Of a stretch of DNA of 64,000 bases, positions 45,990 to 57,480 are shown piece after piece (the stretch's first letter is position 1; each line of letters begins with the position of its first letter). The DNA is taken from contig ML660777.1 in NCBI GenBank assembly GCA_007570785.1, positions 6,570,339-6,634,338 on the forward strand. Direction: 5' to 3'. The position numbers were made by a program, and so were the translations under genes. Source of the DNA: Antilocapra americana. Lineage: Eukaryota; Chordata; Mammalia; Artiodactyla; Antilocapridae. Below the pieces are notes generated by a model. That model was not told the origin of the DNA and did not search any database. It saw only the letters and a list, made by a program, of their open reading frames with translations.

Positions 45990-46274
45990 GAGTCAGCCCC
46001 TTTTTACTCTTCAAGGAATTTGCTTTTGCATTTTTACCTTCTCTTGGCTGCTTCAATTTCTTCCTCTCTTCCTCCAAACTTGGTTATCCCCATTATTCAC
46101 AAGCATATCCTAGTAACTCTCTTTTAAATAATCAAGGAATTTCTCCTTTAACCCCCAATCTTCTTCCAGCTTCTACCTCTTCATTCCCTTTCTCAATAAA
46201 ACATGCAATGACTAACTTTTGCTCTCTCTATTTTTTGTCATTTCTTTTCTTCTCAACCTACCCCAAAGAGGTAA

Positions 46275-46316
46275 CTGTCCACATCTCTGAGACCACTGTC
46301 CACATCTCTGAGACCA
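46275..46316. repeat. 21-bp tandem duplication
   Basis: CTGTCCACATCTCTGAGACCA occurs twice in perfect tandem and is followed by a partial third start (CTG). A recent local duplication within the L2 relic; it keeps the frame. Confidence 0.95.
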
Positions 46317-46479
46317 CTGAAACTGTTCCTGTAGATCACAGGAACTCCCCTACTGTTAACTCAGTTTTCTTCCCCATTTTACTAGACCTCTCAACAGTAT
46401 TCAAAACAATCGATCACTCTCTCATTCTTGAAATACATCCTCTCTTTTTCAAAGATTTTTTTTCACATGGACCACTTTT

Positions 46480-46634
46480 TTCAGTCTTTATTGAATGTTG
46501 TTACAACATCGCTTCTGTTCTATGATTTGGTTTAGGGCTGAGAGGCATGTGATTTCTTAGCTCCCCGACCAAGGATCACACACATACTCCCATTGGAAGT
46601 TGGTCTTATCCACTGGACTGCTAGGGAAGCCCCT
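46480..46634 (-). mobile_element. CHR-type SINE
   Basis: TTTCAGTCTTTATTGAATGT, CTTAGCTCCCCGACCAAGGA and GGACTGCTAGGGAAGCCCC: a reverse CHR SINE within the L2 remnant. Confidence 0.8.
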
Positions 46635-46664
46635 TGAAAAATATTCTTGACACCATTTTCTCCT

Positions 46665-46872
46665 GTGGTGGTGATGGTTTAGTCACTAAGTCATGTCCAG
46701 CTCTTGAGATCCCATGGACTGTAGTCCTCAAAACTCCTCGGTCCACAGGATTTCCTAGGCAGGAATACCAGAGTGGGTTGCCATATCCTTTTCCAGGGAA
46801 TCTTCCTGACCCAGGGATCGAATCCATGTCTCCTGCATTGCAAGCGGATTCTTTACCACTAAGCCACCATCC
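46665..46872 (-). mobile_element. Bov-tA SINE
   Basis: GATGGTTTAGTCACTAAGTC to TTTACCACTAAGCCACCATC. Full length, within the L2 remnant. Confidence 0.9.
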
Positions 46873-47285
46873 CTGATGTTCAAAATAGAAGTGCTCTTCA
46901 TCAGTACCCTCAAACCAACATATTAAACTCATTTCTCCTCAATAATATGATGGCTCTTCCTTCAAACCTTTCCATAGCCATTCAGGTCTCAGATCAAACT
47001 CCTCAAAGAGGCCATCATCAGCTGTTTCTTTTTATTTTGTATGTCTTAGCCTCTGCTCACACCCTTGCACACACCTATTTTTGCTATGGCACTAATCAGT
47101 ACCTGATATTCTTGTAGTCCTTATGTATTCACTTATCTCTTTGCTTGATTATCTCTTGCTAGTAAATAATAAGCTCCAAGAACACAGGGATGCTCTTCTA
47201 TCTAATGCTGTACTAACCATTCCCAAAATAATGCCAGCAACTAAGCAGGACCTCCATAAATGTTTTGTTGAATGAATAAATATAA

Positions 47286-48414
47286 CCATGATTAGTTACT
47301 CACCTATTTAACATGAGATAATTGAGTACATGCACATACATCTGAATGTCTTAAATGTATTTGGGTGTAGGGGCTTAAAAACAGGAGTTAGCAGAACATA
47401 AGTTCAGGAGTGACAGGAATACAATGAAAATATATTTAAGGCAAAATTTCTGAAAGGTATGTAAATTAGTTGCCAAGTAATGCCTTAAAAATATACCATA
47501 TTACGCCGATTATCTACATAAGTGAGGGTATTTTAGAGAGTGCAAGGGCTTAAACTGAACCTGAAGAAAACTCTGGGTAGGAAGGTAAGGGAAGTTTCCA
47601 ACAGAATAATCTACTTAGTGACTACTAAGTACTGCTAAGCAGGAGGCACTCTGCTTTAGGAGCAGGAAATTCAAAGGGGATGATCAGTACTTTCACGGGG
47701 TACAGGGTCTAGCATCCAACACCATAAAAATGAAAATGACTAAAGTACCTTTAATGGACATTAAGACCTATCCATTCTGTTTTGAGTGTGGAGTATTCAT
47801 CAAGCAAACTGTAAATTACACTGTAGCCTGTATAACTGGAAAACTGGGGTGAGTATTTAAAGTACTCTTATTTTACATGTACAGATAAATATTCAAATGA
47901 GATCTAAGGATGTGCTTTTTATCTTAACTGAAAGTGGTCACAGTTTTACTCCAGAATAAATTACATTATTAAGAATGATTACAGAAGGGAATGTGCTGGA
48001 TTTCTACAGGTTAGACCCTGAATGCTGTGAGATGACCATGGCTGATTCTCCTCCTCTGGGCTTGGCTAGTTTGGTTATCACTGGGTGGCAGACACTTACT
48101 TAGGAGGTACTGCACCAATTCCTAATGAAGTTACTGGTGAAAAAAGATAACATATGTTGACTCACAGTGGAATGCCATTATGAAAATATTGACTACATTT
48201 TGATAACTGATTTTGAATAGAAAACTAGCCTATTAAAGCATTCCTGGGAAATTCAAACACATGTATCTCTGAGAAGCATAAATAAGACATTCAGTGACCT
48301 TTTATTAAGAAATAATTTTTTTTATATTGCAGCTACATTTTATTTTTTTATTTAAAAACTTTTTAGTCTCTGGAAGTTATAAATACTAAACAGTTTCCCT
48401 CTATGATTAAAATT
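47286..48414 (-). other. ADGRG6: ADGRG6 intron sequence, nothing recognised
   Basis: About 1.1 kb AT-rich sequence without recognisable features. Confidence 0.5.
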
Positions 48415-48530
48415 ATTTTAAATTTTTAGTTGGAGGATAATTACTTTTCACTACTGTGTTAGTTTCTGCCATATATCAACATGAATCAGCCATATACATA
48501 TGTGCCCATCCTCTAGAACTTTCCTTCCAC
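48415..48530 (-). mobile_element. Ruminant L1 3' end fragment
   Basis: TTAGTTGGAGGATAATTACT, GTGTTAGTTTCTGCCATATA and AATCAGCCATATACATATGT: the 3' UTR end of an older cetartiodactyl L1 in reverse orientation. Confidence 0.78.
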
Positions 48531-48573
48531 TAACTAATATTAGTAATAAGAAATATTACCACTTTATTATTGT

Positions 48574-48886
48574 TGAAAGTGAAAGTCACTTGGTCATGTC
48601 CAATTCTTTGCAACCCCATGGACTATACACTCCATGAAATTCTCCAGGCCAGAATACTGGAGTGGGTAGCCTTTCCCTTCTCCAGGGGATCTTCCCAATT
48701 CAAGGATCCAACCCAGGTCTCCCATATTCAGGCAGATTTTTTACCAGCTAAGTCACAAGGGAAGCCTGAGAATATTGGAGTGGGTAGCCTATCCCTTCTC
48801 CAGTGTATCTTCCCGACCCAGGAATTGAACCAGGGTCTTCTGCATTGCAGGCAGATTCTTTACTAGCTGAGCTACTACGGAAGCCC
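48574..48886 (-). mobile_element. Bov-tA SINE with internal tandem duplication
   Basis: A normal A-unit end at 48,574-48,650, then two tandem copies of about 118 bases (48,651-48,768 and 48,769-48,886). Each starts AGAATA(C/T)TGGAGTGGGTAG and ends in the tRNA head GGAAGCC. The element therefore has two heads. Confidence 0.88.
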
Positions 48887-49107
48887 TTATTATTGTTACT
48901 ATATCATTTTATATATATTTATATAAGTAAAACATTATTATGTTATTTATTAATGATGCTTTATTAGTAATAAAACAATTAGTGATGAAAATATATGCCA
49001 GTGACCCAGTTACTTTTGTCAGATGATACCAGATAGGATAGGGAGGTTCTAATTTTAAAAGAAAACTCTATTAAATATGAATCAAATTTCAGTCATTTAG
49101 AAAATAA

Positions 49108-49155
<48 letters not shown>
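49108..49155. repeat. (CA)n microsatellite
   Basis: About 21 CA units, with a CATA interruption near the start. Confidence 0.97.
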
Positions 49156-49159
<4 letters not shown>

Positions 49160-49404
49160 CCTGAAGGTCCCTGTGCTATTGACAAGGAGGGGAGCTGGGT
49201 TGGGGAGGAAGAATTGGAGACAAGAAACCCGTTTGCAGCCTGGCCTGGCGCTCAGAAAAGACAAGTCTCAGAGTAGGGGAAAGATTTTCCTCCACATTCA
49301 AAACCCCACAGAATCAGGACCTGGCAGGTGGAGCTATCCTCCCAGGAAGTACAGAACAGGCACTGGGTTTGGACCTCATCTTCACATTCTGACTTAATCT
49401 GATT

Positions 49405-49608
49405 GGGCTTTCCTGGTAGCTCAGTCAGTAAAGAATCTGTGTGTAATGCGGGAAACCCCGGTTCGATCCCTGGGACAGGAAGATCCCCTTGGGAAGGAAA
49501 TAGCAACCCACTCCAGTATTCTTGCCCAGGAAATCCCATGGACAGAGGGGCTTGGTGGGCGCAGACCATGGGGTTGCAAAGAGTTGGGCATGACTGAGTG
49601 ACTAACCG
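49405..49608 (+). mobile_element. Bov-tA SINE with unusually long flanking duplication
   Basis: A full-length SINE from GGGCTTTCCTGGTAGCTCAG to GCATGACTGAGTGACTAACC. The sequence TTTGGACCTCATCTTCACA starts both flanks, which match to GATTG for 38 bases on the left (49,368-49,405) and 34 on the right (49,609-49,642), with a 4-base indel. Confidence 0.93.
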
Positions 49609-49642
49609 TTTGGACCTCATCTTCACACTCTAAATCTGATTG

Positions 49643-50288
49643 CCTTTTAAAGCCTTCCTATACCAACAACCCCTAAGTCCCTAACCTGCTTGCTAACACA
49701 GAAAATCCCTTAAATTAGCACGCATGCTTTGTAACATGGTTATACACAGTATGGACTGGTTTCCCTTTGAGAATCTCTGATGTGTTGAAGAGGTGGTGGC
49801 AGTTTCCTAGTACAAAGAGCAGAAGGCATGGAAGCTTGACATTAGATCAACACAGGTTTCAGGTGAAAGAGTCAGAGGTGAAGAGGGAGCCGTTTGACTC
49901 GGGTTGAATATTTTTGTGCCCTGGGGCAAGATTTGCAGAATTTGTTGTTGGAGATATTTTTGTCCTAGAGCTGAAAATATAGCTAACCGTGTGTTTCTTA
50001 AACAATTGTTTAACAAAATCACTTATCAGAGCTGGAAAAGATTATAAACTCTAATTAAGGACTTTGGTTCTCAGGCATTAATCCTGGCCTTACTCATGCT
50101 TGGGATTCGCACTGAGCAAATGACTTTTAGTAGACAGCAGAAAGTGAAATTTGCTAGATGATATTTTCCTTAACATTCAGAAGTTTTTATAAATGTCATA
50201 TATATTGGACAAAAAACTTCACAGCATACATCTTGTGTTTTGAGGACACTGGGAAAGACCCAGTTCTGGATTTGCTTCCCTGATATTA
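49643..50288 (-). other. ADGRG6: ADGRG6 intron sequence, nothing recognised
   Basis: No feature recognised. Confidence 0.5.
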
Positions 50289-50492
50289 AGGGCTTCCCCA
50301 GTAGCTCATATGGTAAAGAGTTTGCCTATAATGCTGGAGACCTGGGTTCTCTCCCTGAGTCAGGAAGGTCCCCTGGAGAAGGAAATGGCAACCCACTCCA
50401 GTATTCTTGTCTGGAAATTCCCATGAACGAAGAAGCCTGATGGGCTACAGTCCATGGGGTCACAAAGAGTTGGACACAACTGAGTGACTACC
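50289..50492 (+). mobile_element. Bov-tA SINE
   Basis: GGGCTTCCCCAGTAGCTCAT to GGACACAACTGAGTGACTAC. Full length. Confidence 0.92.
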
Positions 50493-50666
50493 ATATTAAG
50501 ATGTGAATTATTTTGAGGCTCTGATGCTGACCACAGTCATATAGAAGGAGATTAAAGCTAAGAAAACTGACTTAATAAAACAATTTTTTAGATGGTGTTG
50601 TGCTTCTCTATCATAATTATATAGCATTAGATGACACTGCTTATTTTTAAGCAACCTGAAAATATA

Positions 50667-50720
50667 CATCTCCTGCATTGGCAGGCAGGTTCTTTACCAC
50701 TAGCGCCACCTGGGAAGCCT
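50667..50720 (-). mobile_element. Bov-tA head fragment
   Basis: TCTCCTGCATTGGCAGGCAG followed by GTTCTTTACCACTAGCGCCA is the tRNA-derived head only, in reverse. Confidence 0.82.
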
Positions 50721-52473
50721 TAAGAGACATGTATATAAACTAAATTCAAAATCTGATACTTCTCTAAAACTTTGTAATAGAAGTCATTTACATGTTCCGC
50801 TTCCCACTATGAATTGTGATGCTATGGAACAAAAGCAGATAATAGGCATGAAAAATTAGAATTCTTTGACATAAATATATTTTAAATGTCCAAGGTATCA
50901 TGCAGATTCTTCAGCCATGAGATAGCTTTCCGTTTTTAAATCAGAATGGGATTCTCATAATAGGTTATTTGACTATTTCTAGCAACTAGCCCTTTTCACA
51001 TGTATTTAAATCAGTCTGGCAATAAATATTATCCCAGGATTATTTTAGGACAAAATATCTCGCTTAGAGTTCAGCCGTGGGAAATGTGGAAGGTAACCAC
51101 ATCTGGAAGCATGCACATGCAGTATGGAAAGAAATTCTGAACACTGCAGGCAGGAGGAGCAGAAATATAGCAGGGGTGCCAAGGGCACTTGGAGGCCAAA
51201 GAGAGAAAACAGAGGCTAGTCCCTCTTCAGTTTTCAGGGTGGTTTTTTTTTTTTTTCCATCTACTTGTGGATCTTGGTGCCAGGAGCAGAACTTAAAATC
51301 ACAAAACTTTTATAGAGTTTTCCTTTGGCATCCAAAAGAGTCTGTTTGACTTCTCATCTCCATCTCTGTTCTTTCTATCACATGTTTTCCCTTCGAGAAT
51401 CTTTATATCAACCCACATGCCTCAAAGAGGCTCTTCATACCACCTGGAAAAATACACTTTTCTAATGTTCTGGAAAGGGCTTTAAGCTGCAACTGGGGAC
51501 CAGAAAAATTGACTCTTACTCCTCCCAGTGCCTTTCAGCTTTATTTAACTGATCAGGGAGTAGGAAACACTGCCCATAAATGCTGGACACTAACACGACT
51601 GAAAAGATAGAATTCAGAGTTATAAAGTCTCTGCTTCATCTTGACAGGCTGTGCTAGTTTTATGACAACCCTTTTGGGGTGAATTTGAGCCTGGAAAACC
51701 ACCACTCTGATAAATCCAAGCCAGTTCCTTTGCAATAGTTTCTTCAGCTTGATAACTGCCTTGATTCTTTAATCATACACATAAAAACCCAGATATTATG
51801 TTAGAGCAAGATAAAAAGTAAAACCTTCTTTAAGTGAACAGATTGTTAACCAGTTCTATACCTGTTTATCCTTGTCTTCCTTGCACTTCCATTTTTCACT
51901 AACCAGAGGCACCTGTTCACTTTCAAAAGTAATTTAGACCAATACATGAATAGATGATGCAATTTCTCATTTAAATGCTTTCTTCTCTGCAATCACCCTC
52001 TGTTTTTTTTTGTGTGTGTGTCTTTTAACTTTACTGAGGCTTTCAATGGCTGAGTTTCTTGGTAAATGTCACATTGCACTTGAAACTATGTGGGCTATTT
52101 TCAAATATGTTTTGATATTGATATCTAACATAATCCCACAGTGATAAGAGAACAGACTCTGTATGAAATTTTTGCACCTTGTTTTATGTCCCTGGATATG
52201 TTCCAGTGTTTCCTGGTTTATAGTCTATGGAAAGTTAAATAGAATTTGTATCCTGCTGTTGTGTGAAAATTCTATAAATTATCTTCACTATGTTGAATTG
52301 GCCTACAATGCTTTCCAGGTCTACTGTATCCTTCTACTTTTCTGCATATTCATTCTATAAATTTTTGAGAGTTTGATACTGAAACTCCAACTAAAAATCT
52401 TAATTTATCTACTTTAAAAAACAATTGTAATATATAGTGGAACTATATATAACTTTGTTCTGCATTTTCCAGA
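50721..52473 (-). other. ADGRG6: ADGRG6 intron sequence, nothing recognised
   Basis: About 1.75 kb, including a poly(T) run (51,242-51,256). Part of 52,000-52,380 has an L1-like feel in reverse, but I cannot support a family. Confidence 0.45.
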
Positions 52474-52660
52474 AAGTTAAAGTGAAACTCGCTCAGTTGT
52501 GTCCAACTCTTTGCCACCCCATGGACTATAGAGTTCATGGAATTCTCCAGGCCAGAATACTGGAGTGGGTAGCCTTTCTCTTCTCCAGGGGATCTTCCCA
52601 ACCCAGGGATCGAAGCCAGGTCTCCTGCGTTGCAAGCAGATTCCTTACCAGGTGAGTGAC
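52474..52660 (-). mobile_element. Bov-tA SINE
   Basis: AAAGTTAAAGTGAAACTCGC to CAGATTCCTTACCAGGTGAG. The tRNA head is cut a little short. Confidence 0.9.
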
Positions 52661-54344
52661 CCCAAGTTTCTTGTAAATGTGTTATCCTACTTACACAATT
52701 TAAAATACACAAAAGAAAGAAAAATAGCTTTTTCGAGTAAGGGTGTTATAAGTATATGGGTCCTGGTAGGAAGGAAAATGCAATGAATTCCACCTTGTCA
52801 AGACCTCCTGAAGAACCACACTATGGGCTAAAGCTGGCTCAAAAAACACAGTAAAGGGACATCCAAGGGGGTGCTTTCAATGTCTAAACATGGAGTGAGA
52901 AACATTCGGAGAGATCTCATCAAGTAGCAGGCTTGGGTTTTGATATCTAGTTTTTTCACCTGCCTTATAACATATTCAAGTAGAAAGTCTGGAGAAAAAA
53001 AATCCTCTTTCTAAAGTGTTGACTTCATAATCATTATATATAGATTATATGGGCTTGTGTTTAATCTTGGTCTCTATAAGCGCTATTTAACTACTTATTT
53101 GGGGGGAAAAGATATTCTTAGCCTCAATATTTTAGCTAGAAATTAGGTGTCCACATAGAATTCATCCTCTTTGGTTGATTTTAGCAAAAATAGGTGATTT
53201 CTGGGGCAAATATAAAATAAGTAGCTGAAGGGATCTTCTCAGATCTTTAGCCTGATTATCAAAAGTGTTAAAACAAACAAACAAACAAAACTGCCCAGGA
53301 ACAGTTTCCCTTGGCCTTGAAAACAAATGCCATGCAGTAAAATTTAGGGAAGCACATTTTTTCTTCTTTTATTGGCCTAAAAACTCACTTTCAATAAGTC
53401 TGGTGAAGGAAAACAAACAAACACCTTAAGTGCTCATTTCCTAAAGATTTCTTTACCAACTAAGGTCCATTAGCAACTCCAGCAGGCTCGTCATCAATAT
53501 ATTCTGATAAATGACCTAAGTTGATTTTTCATACCTGGATAGAAAAGATCCAGAAACACAGTGAAAAGATTATGGATATAGGTGACTTCAGGCATATGGG
53601 ACAAAATCAATCAAGAATTAATCAAACCACATGTCTGGGTCAAAAAGGACACACATCCTAGATAACTGGTCTTTGACAAAAATGATTTAGATAACTTCTC
53701 AGCTTCCCACCAAGCCTGAGTCCAACGGCTGGTGTGTTCTGTTGTCACACAGATGCAGCCAGCTGGCTGCAGGACTGGGGGATCTCTAGAGTTTATTCCT
53801 TTGGGAACCTCTTGAATCCTCCTTTCATTCGACAAGGTGCCCTTTAAAAAATTACTTCTCTACTCATAATATGCTCTGCCAAAAGATGAGTAATTTATTT
53901 CCCTGCAGCGTGTAATGTCTTGGCCAACGTGATGCTGTTTCAGATGTGAATGGGTTTAAAGGTGGTACATCTCTTTACTTTGGCACCAATCCACCGTGTG
54001 TGTTGTCCATGTAATTACGGCCCGGCTTAACTATCAGGAGGTTCCCACTCCATAATTTTACTTAATTTTCTGAGTTTTCCAAAGGGATTAAAATATATTT
54101 TAATTTTATTTTAAAATGATAAATATGTTTCTATAAATGATTTTTGCTAGAAAAGGGTAAATTTCCACTTCTTCATTAGATGTACATTTACTAGGTTTCT
54201 TTAAATAGACATATTCACATCCTAGAAACTTTGAAATAAAAAATTGAAAAGGCAGTACTTTATTTTTTAACTCATGCTTTCTCACCTAATGTGCTTTTCT
54301 ATGCTCACATATGCTATGTTATAAATATTACGCTGTAGGATTCA
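52661..54344 (-). other. ADGRG6: ADGRG6 intron sequence, nothing recognised
   Basis: About 1.7 kb. A short (AAAC)n run lies at 53,273-53,289. No exon or nameable repeat. Confidence 0.5.
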
Positions 54345-54535
54345 AACTGATCTTGGGAAAGCCATGAACTCTTGTAAGCCTGTTTCTTCATCTGTAAAAT
54401 GGGGGGAATATCCTCTTTCTTGGGTACCTATTTTTCATGTTTGCTGAAAAATCAGATCACATAAGATCACAGATGTTATGTGAAAGTGCTTTGTAAACCA
54501 CAGCACACTATGCAAATAGAAGTTATTTCTGTTGC
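54345..54535 (+). repeat. MIR SINE remnant
   Basis: TGATCTTGGGAAAGCCATGA, TTCTTCATCTGTAAAATGGG and TGTGAAAGTGCTTTGTAAAC follow the MIR consensus closely in forward orientation. Confidence 0.82.
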
Positions 54536-54826
54536 TCTGGGTGTTTTAATGTTACCCAACTAATTAATGGCAAATGTGATCTCTGAGTAGATTGATGATA
54601 CCCTTCTGTGTTTGCCATGGTAGCTTCTATTTGCAAAACGATATGCTGCACAGTATACGTACAGAAGATGGACTGATTATGCCTGAGACTATTAATCAAT
54701 ATTGTTTCATATGCATGGAAAAGGAAAATTGATGATTAAGGTCTCAATAAGGGGCTATGTTTTAAATCCTGTTAAATGTGTCAGGAGAGTTAAACTTCCC
54801 TACGTACTGGAGAAGACTAATCTATG

Positions 54827-55530
54827 TTGCTGTTGTTCAGTCACAAAGTCATATTTGACTGTTTGTGACCCCATGGACTACAGCAGGCCAGGCACCCCTC
54901 TCTCCTGGAGTTTGCTCAAATTCATGTCCATTGAGTTGGAGATGCTATCTGACCATCACATACTCTGCCACCCTCTTCTCTTTTTGCCTTCAATCTTCCC
55001 CAGCATCAGGGTCTTTTCCAGTGAGTCGACTCTTTGCATCAGGTGGCCAAAGAGTGGAGATTCAGCTTCAGCATCAGCCCTTCCAATGACTATTCAGGAC
55101 TCATTTCCTTTAGGATTGACTGATCTGATGCCTGTGCAGCCCAAGGGACTCTTAAGAGTCTTCCACACACAATTAGAAAGCATCGATTCTTTGGTTCTCA
55201 GCCTTCTTTACAGTCCAACTCTCACATCCACTCATGACTACTAGAAAAACCATAGCTTTGACTATATAGACCTTTGTCAGCAAAATGATGTCTTTGCTTC
55301 TCAATATGCTATTTAGGTTTGTCATAGCTTTCCTTCCAAGGAGCAAGCGTCTTTTAATCACATGCCTGCAATCACTGCCTACAGTGATTTTGGAGCCCAA
55401 GAAAAGAAAATCTGTCACTGCTTCCATTCTTTCCCTTTCTCTTTGCCATGAAGTGATGGGACTGGATGGAACTGGGTCTGTTTTTTCAATGATGAGTTTT
55501 AAGCCAGCTTTTTCACTTAGTGTCAAGTAC
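54827..55530 (-). mobile_element. BovB LINE 3' fragment
   Basis: The reverse complement encodes the BovB C-terminal stretch (EKAGLKLIIEKTDPVPSSPI, LGRKAMTNLNSILRSKDIIL, VVMSGCESWTVKKAENQRI) and the 3' tail. It is 5'-truncated and lies in sense with the ADGRG6 transcript. Confidence 0.94.
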
Positions 55531-56799
55531 TTTTGTACAGTAATGAAAAAATATACAGTCTGAGATACTATTTATCATCTGTATAATAAGCAGCAATGTG
55601 CACAAGCTGCATCTCAAAGCAATAACTCAATCTTGCAAGTACATCAATATCACCAAAGGATATATTACAGATGCCTGAGAGGACTCTGGCCAAGATCCTC
55701 TCAGAAACCAGAGAATTCCCTTTTACTTCTTTAGGATTAATTGCATTATATTTCTTGATGTATAGGCTAATGTTCTTAGGCATGTGAATTATGATATATT
55801 TTTGTCAAACATCTGTTCTCTTTTGAATATCAATTTGTATACTCTATGATTTTCTCAAGTTGTATTCTTTAAAATAAATTAAAATGTCTAATAAAATGCT
55901 TTGCCACTCTCACCCTAGGAATGCAGCAAAGATAGAAAAAAGAGTTAGAAACATAATTGTGCCATGTTAAGAGAAGGTATATTTATCTATTCATCTTAGA
56001 ATAAAAAATGCAATGAAATAACTGGTATATAATTTAAATGAAGTAGGTAAGAGAAACAGAACAAAGAAATATACCATGGAAAAGCAGGAAAGAGTAAATC
56101 TGGTTTCAGCCTGAATTCAAGTGACTTCATTTGCTTATTCAAGTTAGAGCTGCACAGATTATAATAATTTTATGATATCTGGCTAACATGATTTTTTGCA
56201 ACTAAATTGTGCAATTATAAATGTATCTTAAAAATTCATAAAAAATAAAAATATGCATTGAAAATAAAAATATCTAAAATAAAAATACACATGTAAAGCT
56301 TTAATACATAAGCTACACAAATATGAGCACTGACATAATTATACATGTATATGTCATTGTGTACACACACACATACACATTTATTTCTAAGAATCCTGAA
56401 AGATAAAATGGATTTTTAACATCTTTGAACCAAATTTTTAAAGACATACACAAAAGTGAAAAGAAATCTGCTAGCAAAAGCTACTCCTCTGATACACGTG
56501 ACCTGACACCCCAGCTCAAACACATCTTGGGTCCTCCCTGCCAGACCTCACCTCTGTAACGCAAGAGTGACTTGTGATCTTGCTGATTTTAAGATGTTGA
56601 ACTATAAGCTAAATCTGAGAAAACTAAAATTTACTTTGGTATAATTTTAGGTTTCAGAATATTACATAATTAATCTTTGGCCATTGCTAATTCTTGCAAT
56701 TCTAGGCTTCAAATCACTACAATATTGTATTAACATGAAGCTTTCTTAGCCTAATCAGTGCAGAAAAGTAAGAATTTAATGATCAAACCAATGCTAAGT
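55531..56799 (-). other. ADGRG6: ADGRG6 intron sequence, nothing recognised
   Basis: Very AT-rich (56,220-56,400 especially); no feature recognised. Confidence 0.5.
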
Positions 56800-57310
56800 G
56801 TTTTGTTACCAGCACACCTGCAAATTCTCTTGACTCTGCTCACATATCTCAGGCGCCCCCATTCCCATCAGTCTAAAACACAACCATCTTACTTGACTTG
56901 GGTCATTGCCACAGCCTCTCATCTACAGACACTACATGGCTCCTCCACATTATGTCCAGCTTCACCTTTACAAAATGTGTATCCGATCATATCAGGCCTC
57001 AAACCTTTCAAGAACTTCTAAATGCTCTTACACAGATCAAAGTACAGAGCCTTTACCTTCCTTCTGTATCACACCCACTGCTCTGCCACTTTCCTGCTCT
57101 TTCTTGGCTCTCAGGTGATATGATCTTTCTTTTAATGCCTTGAGTATCTGCTACAATCACCAATTACAGCAAATTTTTTGCACAGGAAATGCCCTCTACC
57201 TGAAATAGTTTTTACCCAACTCCTACCCCCATCTTTCATCTAGTTAATTCTTACTGATCCTTCAGCTTTCAGTTTAGGCATCATGTCTTCTGTCATGTGC
57301 TTTCAACACC
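56800..57310 (+). mobile_element. L2 LINE remnant
   Basis: Pyrimidine-rich wording typical of L2 3' regions: GTCATTGCCACAGCCTCTCA, GTGTATCCGATCATATCAGG, CCTCAAACCTTTCAAGAACT. No usable frame. Confidence 0.65.
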
Positions 57311-57361
57311 ACCATGTATATTGTGTATGGTGACGTATTTGTTTAATGTCAGTCTCTTCTA

Positions 57362-57480
57362 GGGCTTCCCTTGTGGCTCAGCTGGTAAAGAACTGACCTG
57401 CAATGTGGGAGGCCTGGGTTCAATTCTTGGGTTGGGAAGATCCCCTGGAGAAGAGAAAGGCTACCCACTCAGTATTCAGT
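57362..57480 (+). mobile_element. Bov-tA SINE, 3'-truncated
   Basis: GGGCTTCCCTTGTGGCTCAG to GGCTACCCACTCAGTATTCA. The rest of the A unit is missing. Confidence 0.9.

Larger units (their letters stand above)
45990..47285 (+). mobile_element. L2 LINE remnant, interrupted by two SINEs
   Basis: The left part (about 45,990-46,460) lies in a 207-codon open frame (45,902-46,525) and includes ILLDLSTVFKTIDHSLILEI, which resembles the 'DLSAAFDTVDH' RT block of CR1/L2 elements. The right part (46,880-47,285) has the L2 3' end style: TCAGATCAAACTCCTCAAAG, TAAGCTCCAAGAACACAGGG, TGTTTTGTTGAATGAATAAA. The long open frame is probably chance plus relic coding, not a host gene. Confidence 0.7.

Noticed and set aside
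45902..46525. Longest non-repeat-looking open frame (207 codons, plus strand)
   Set aside because: Overlaps an L2 relic with an RT-like DLSTVFKTIDH block and a tandem duplication; no splice or promoter context and antisense to ADGRG6 inside its intron.
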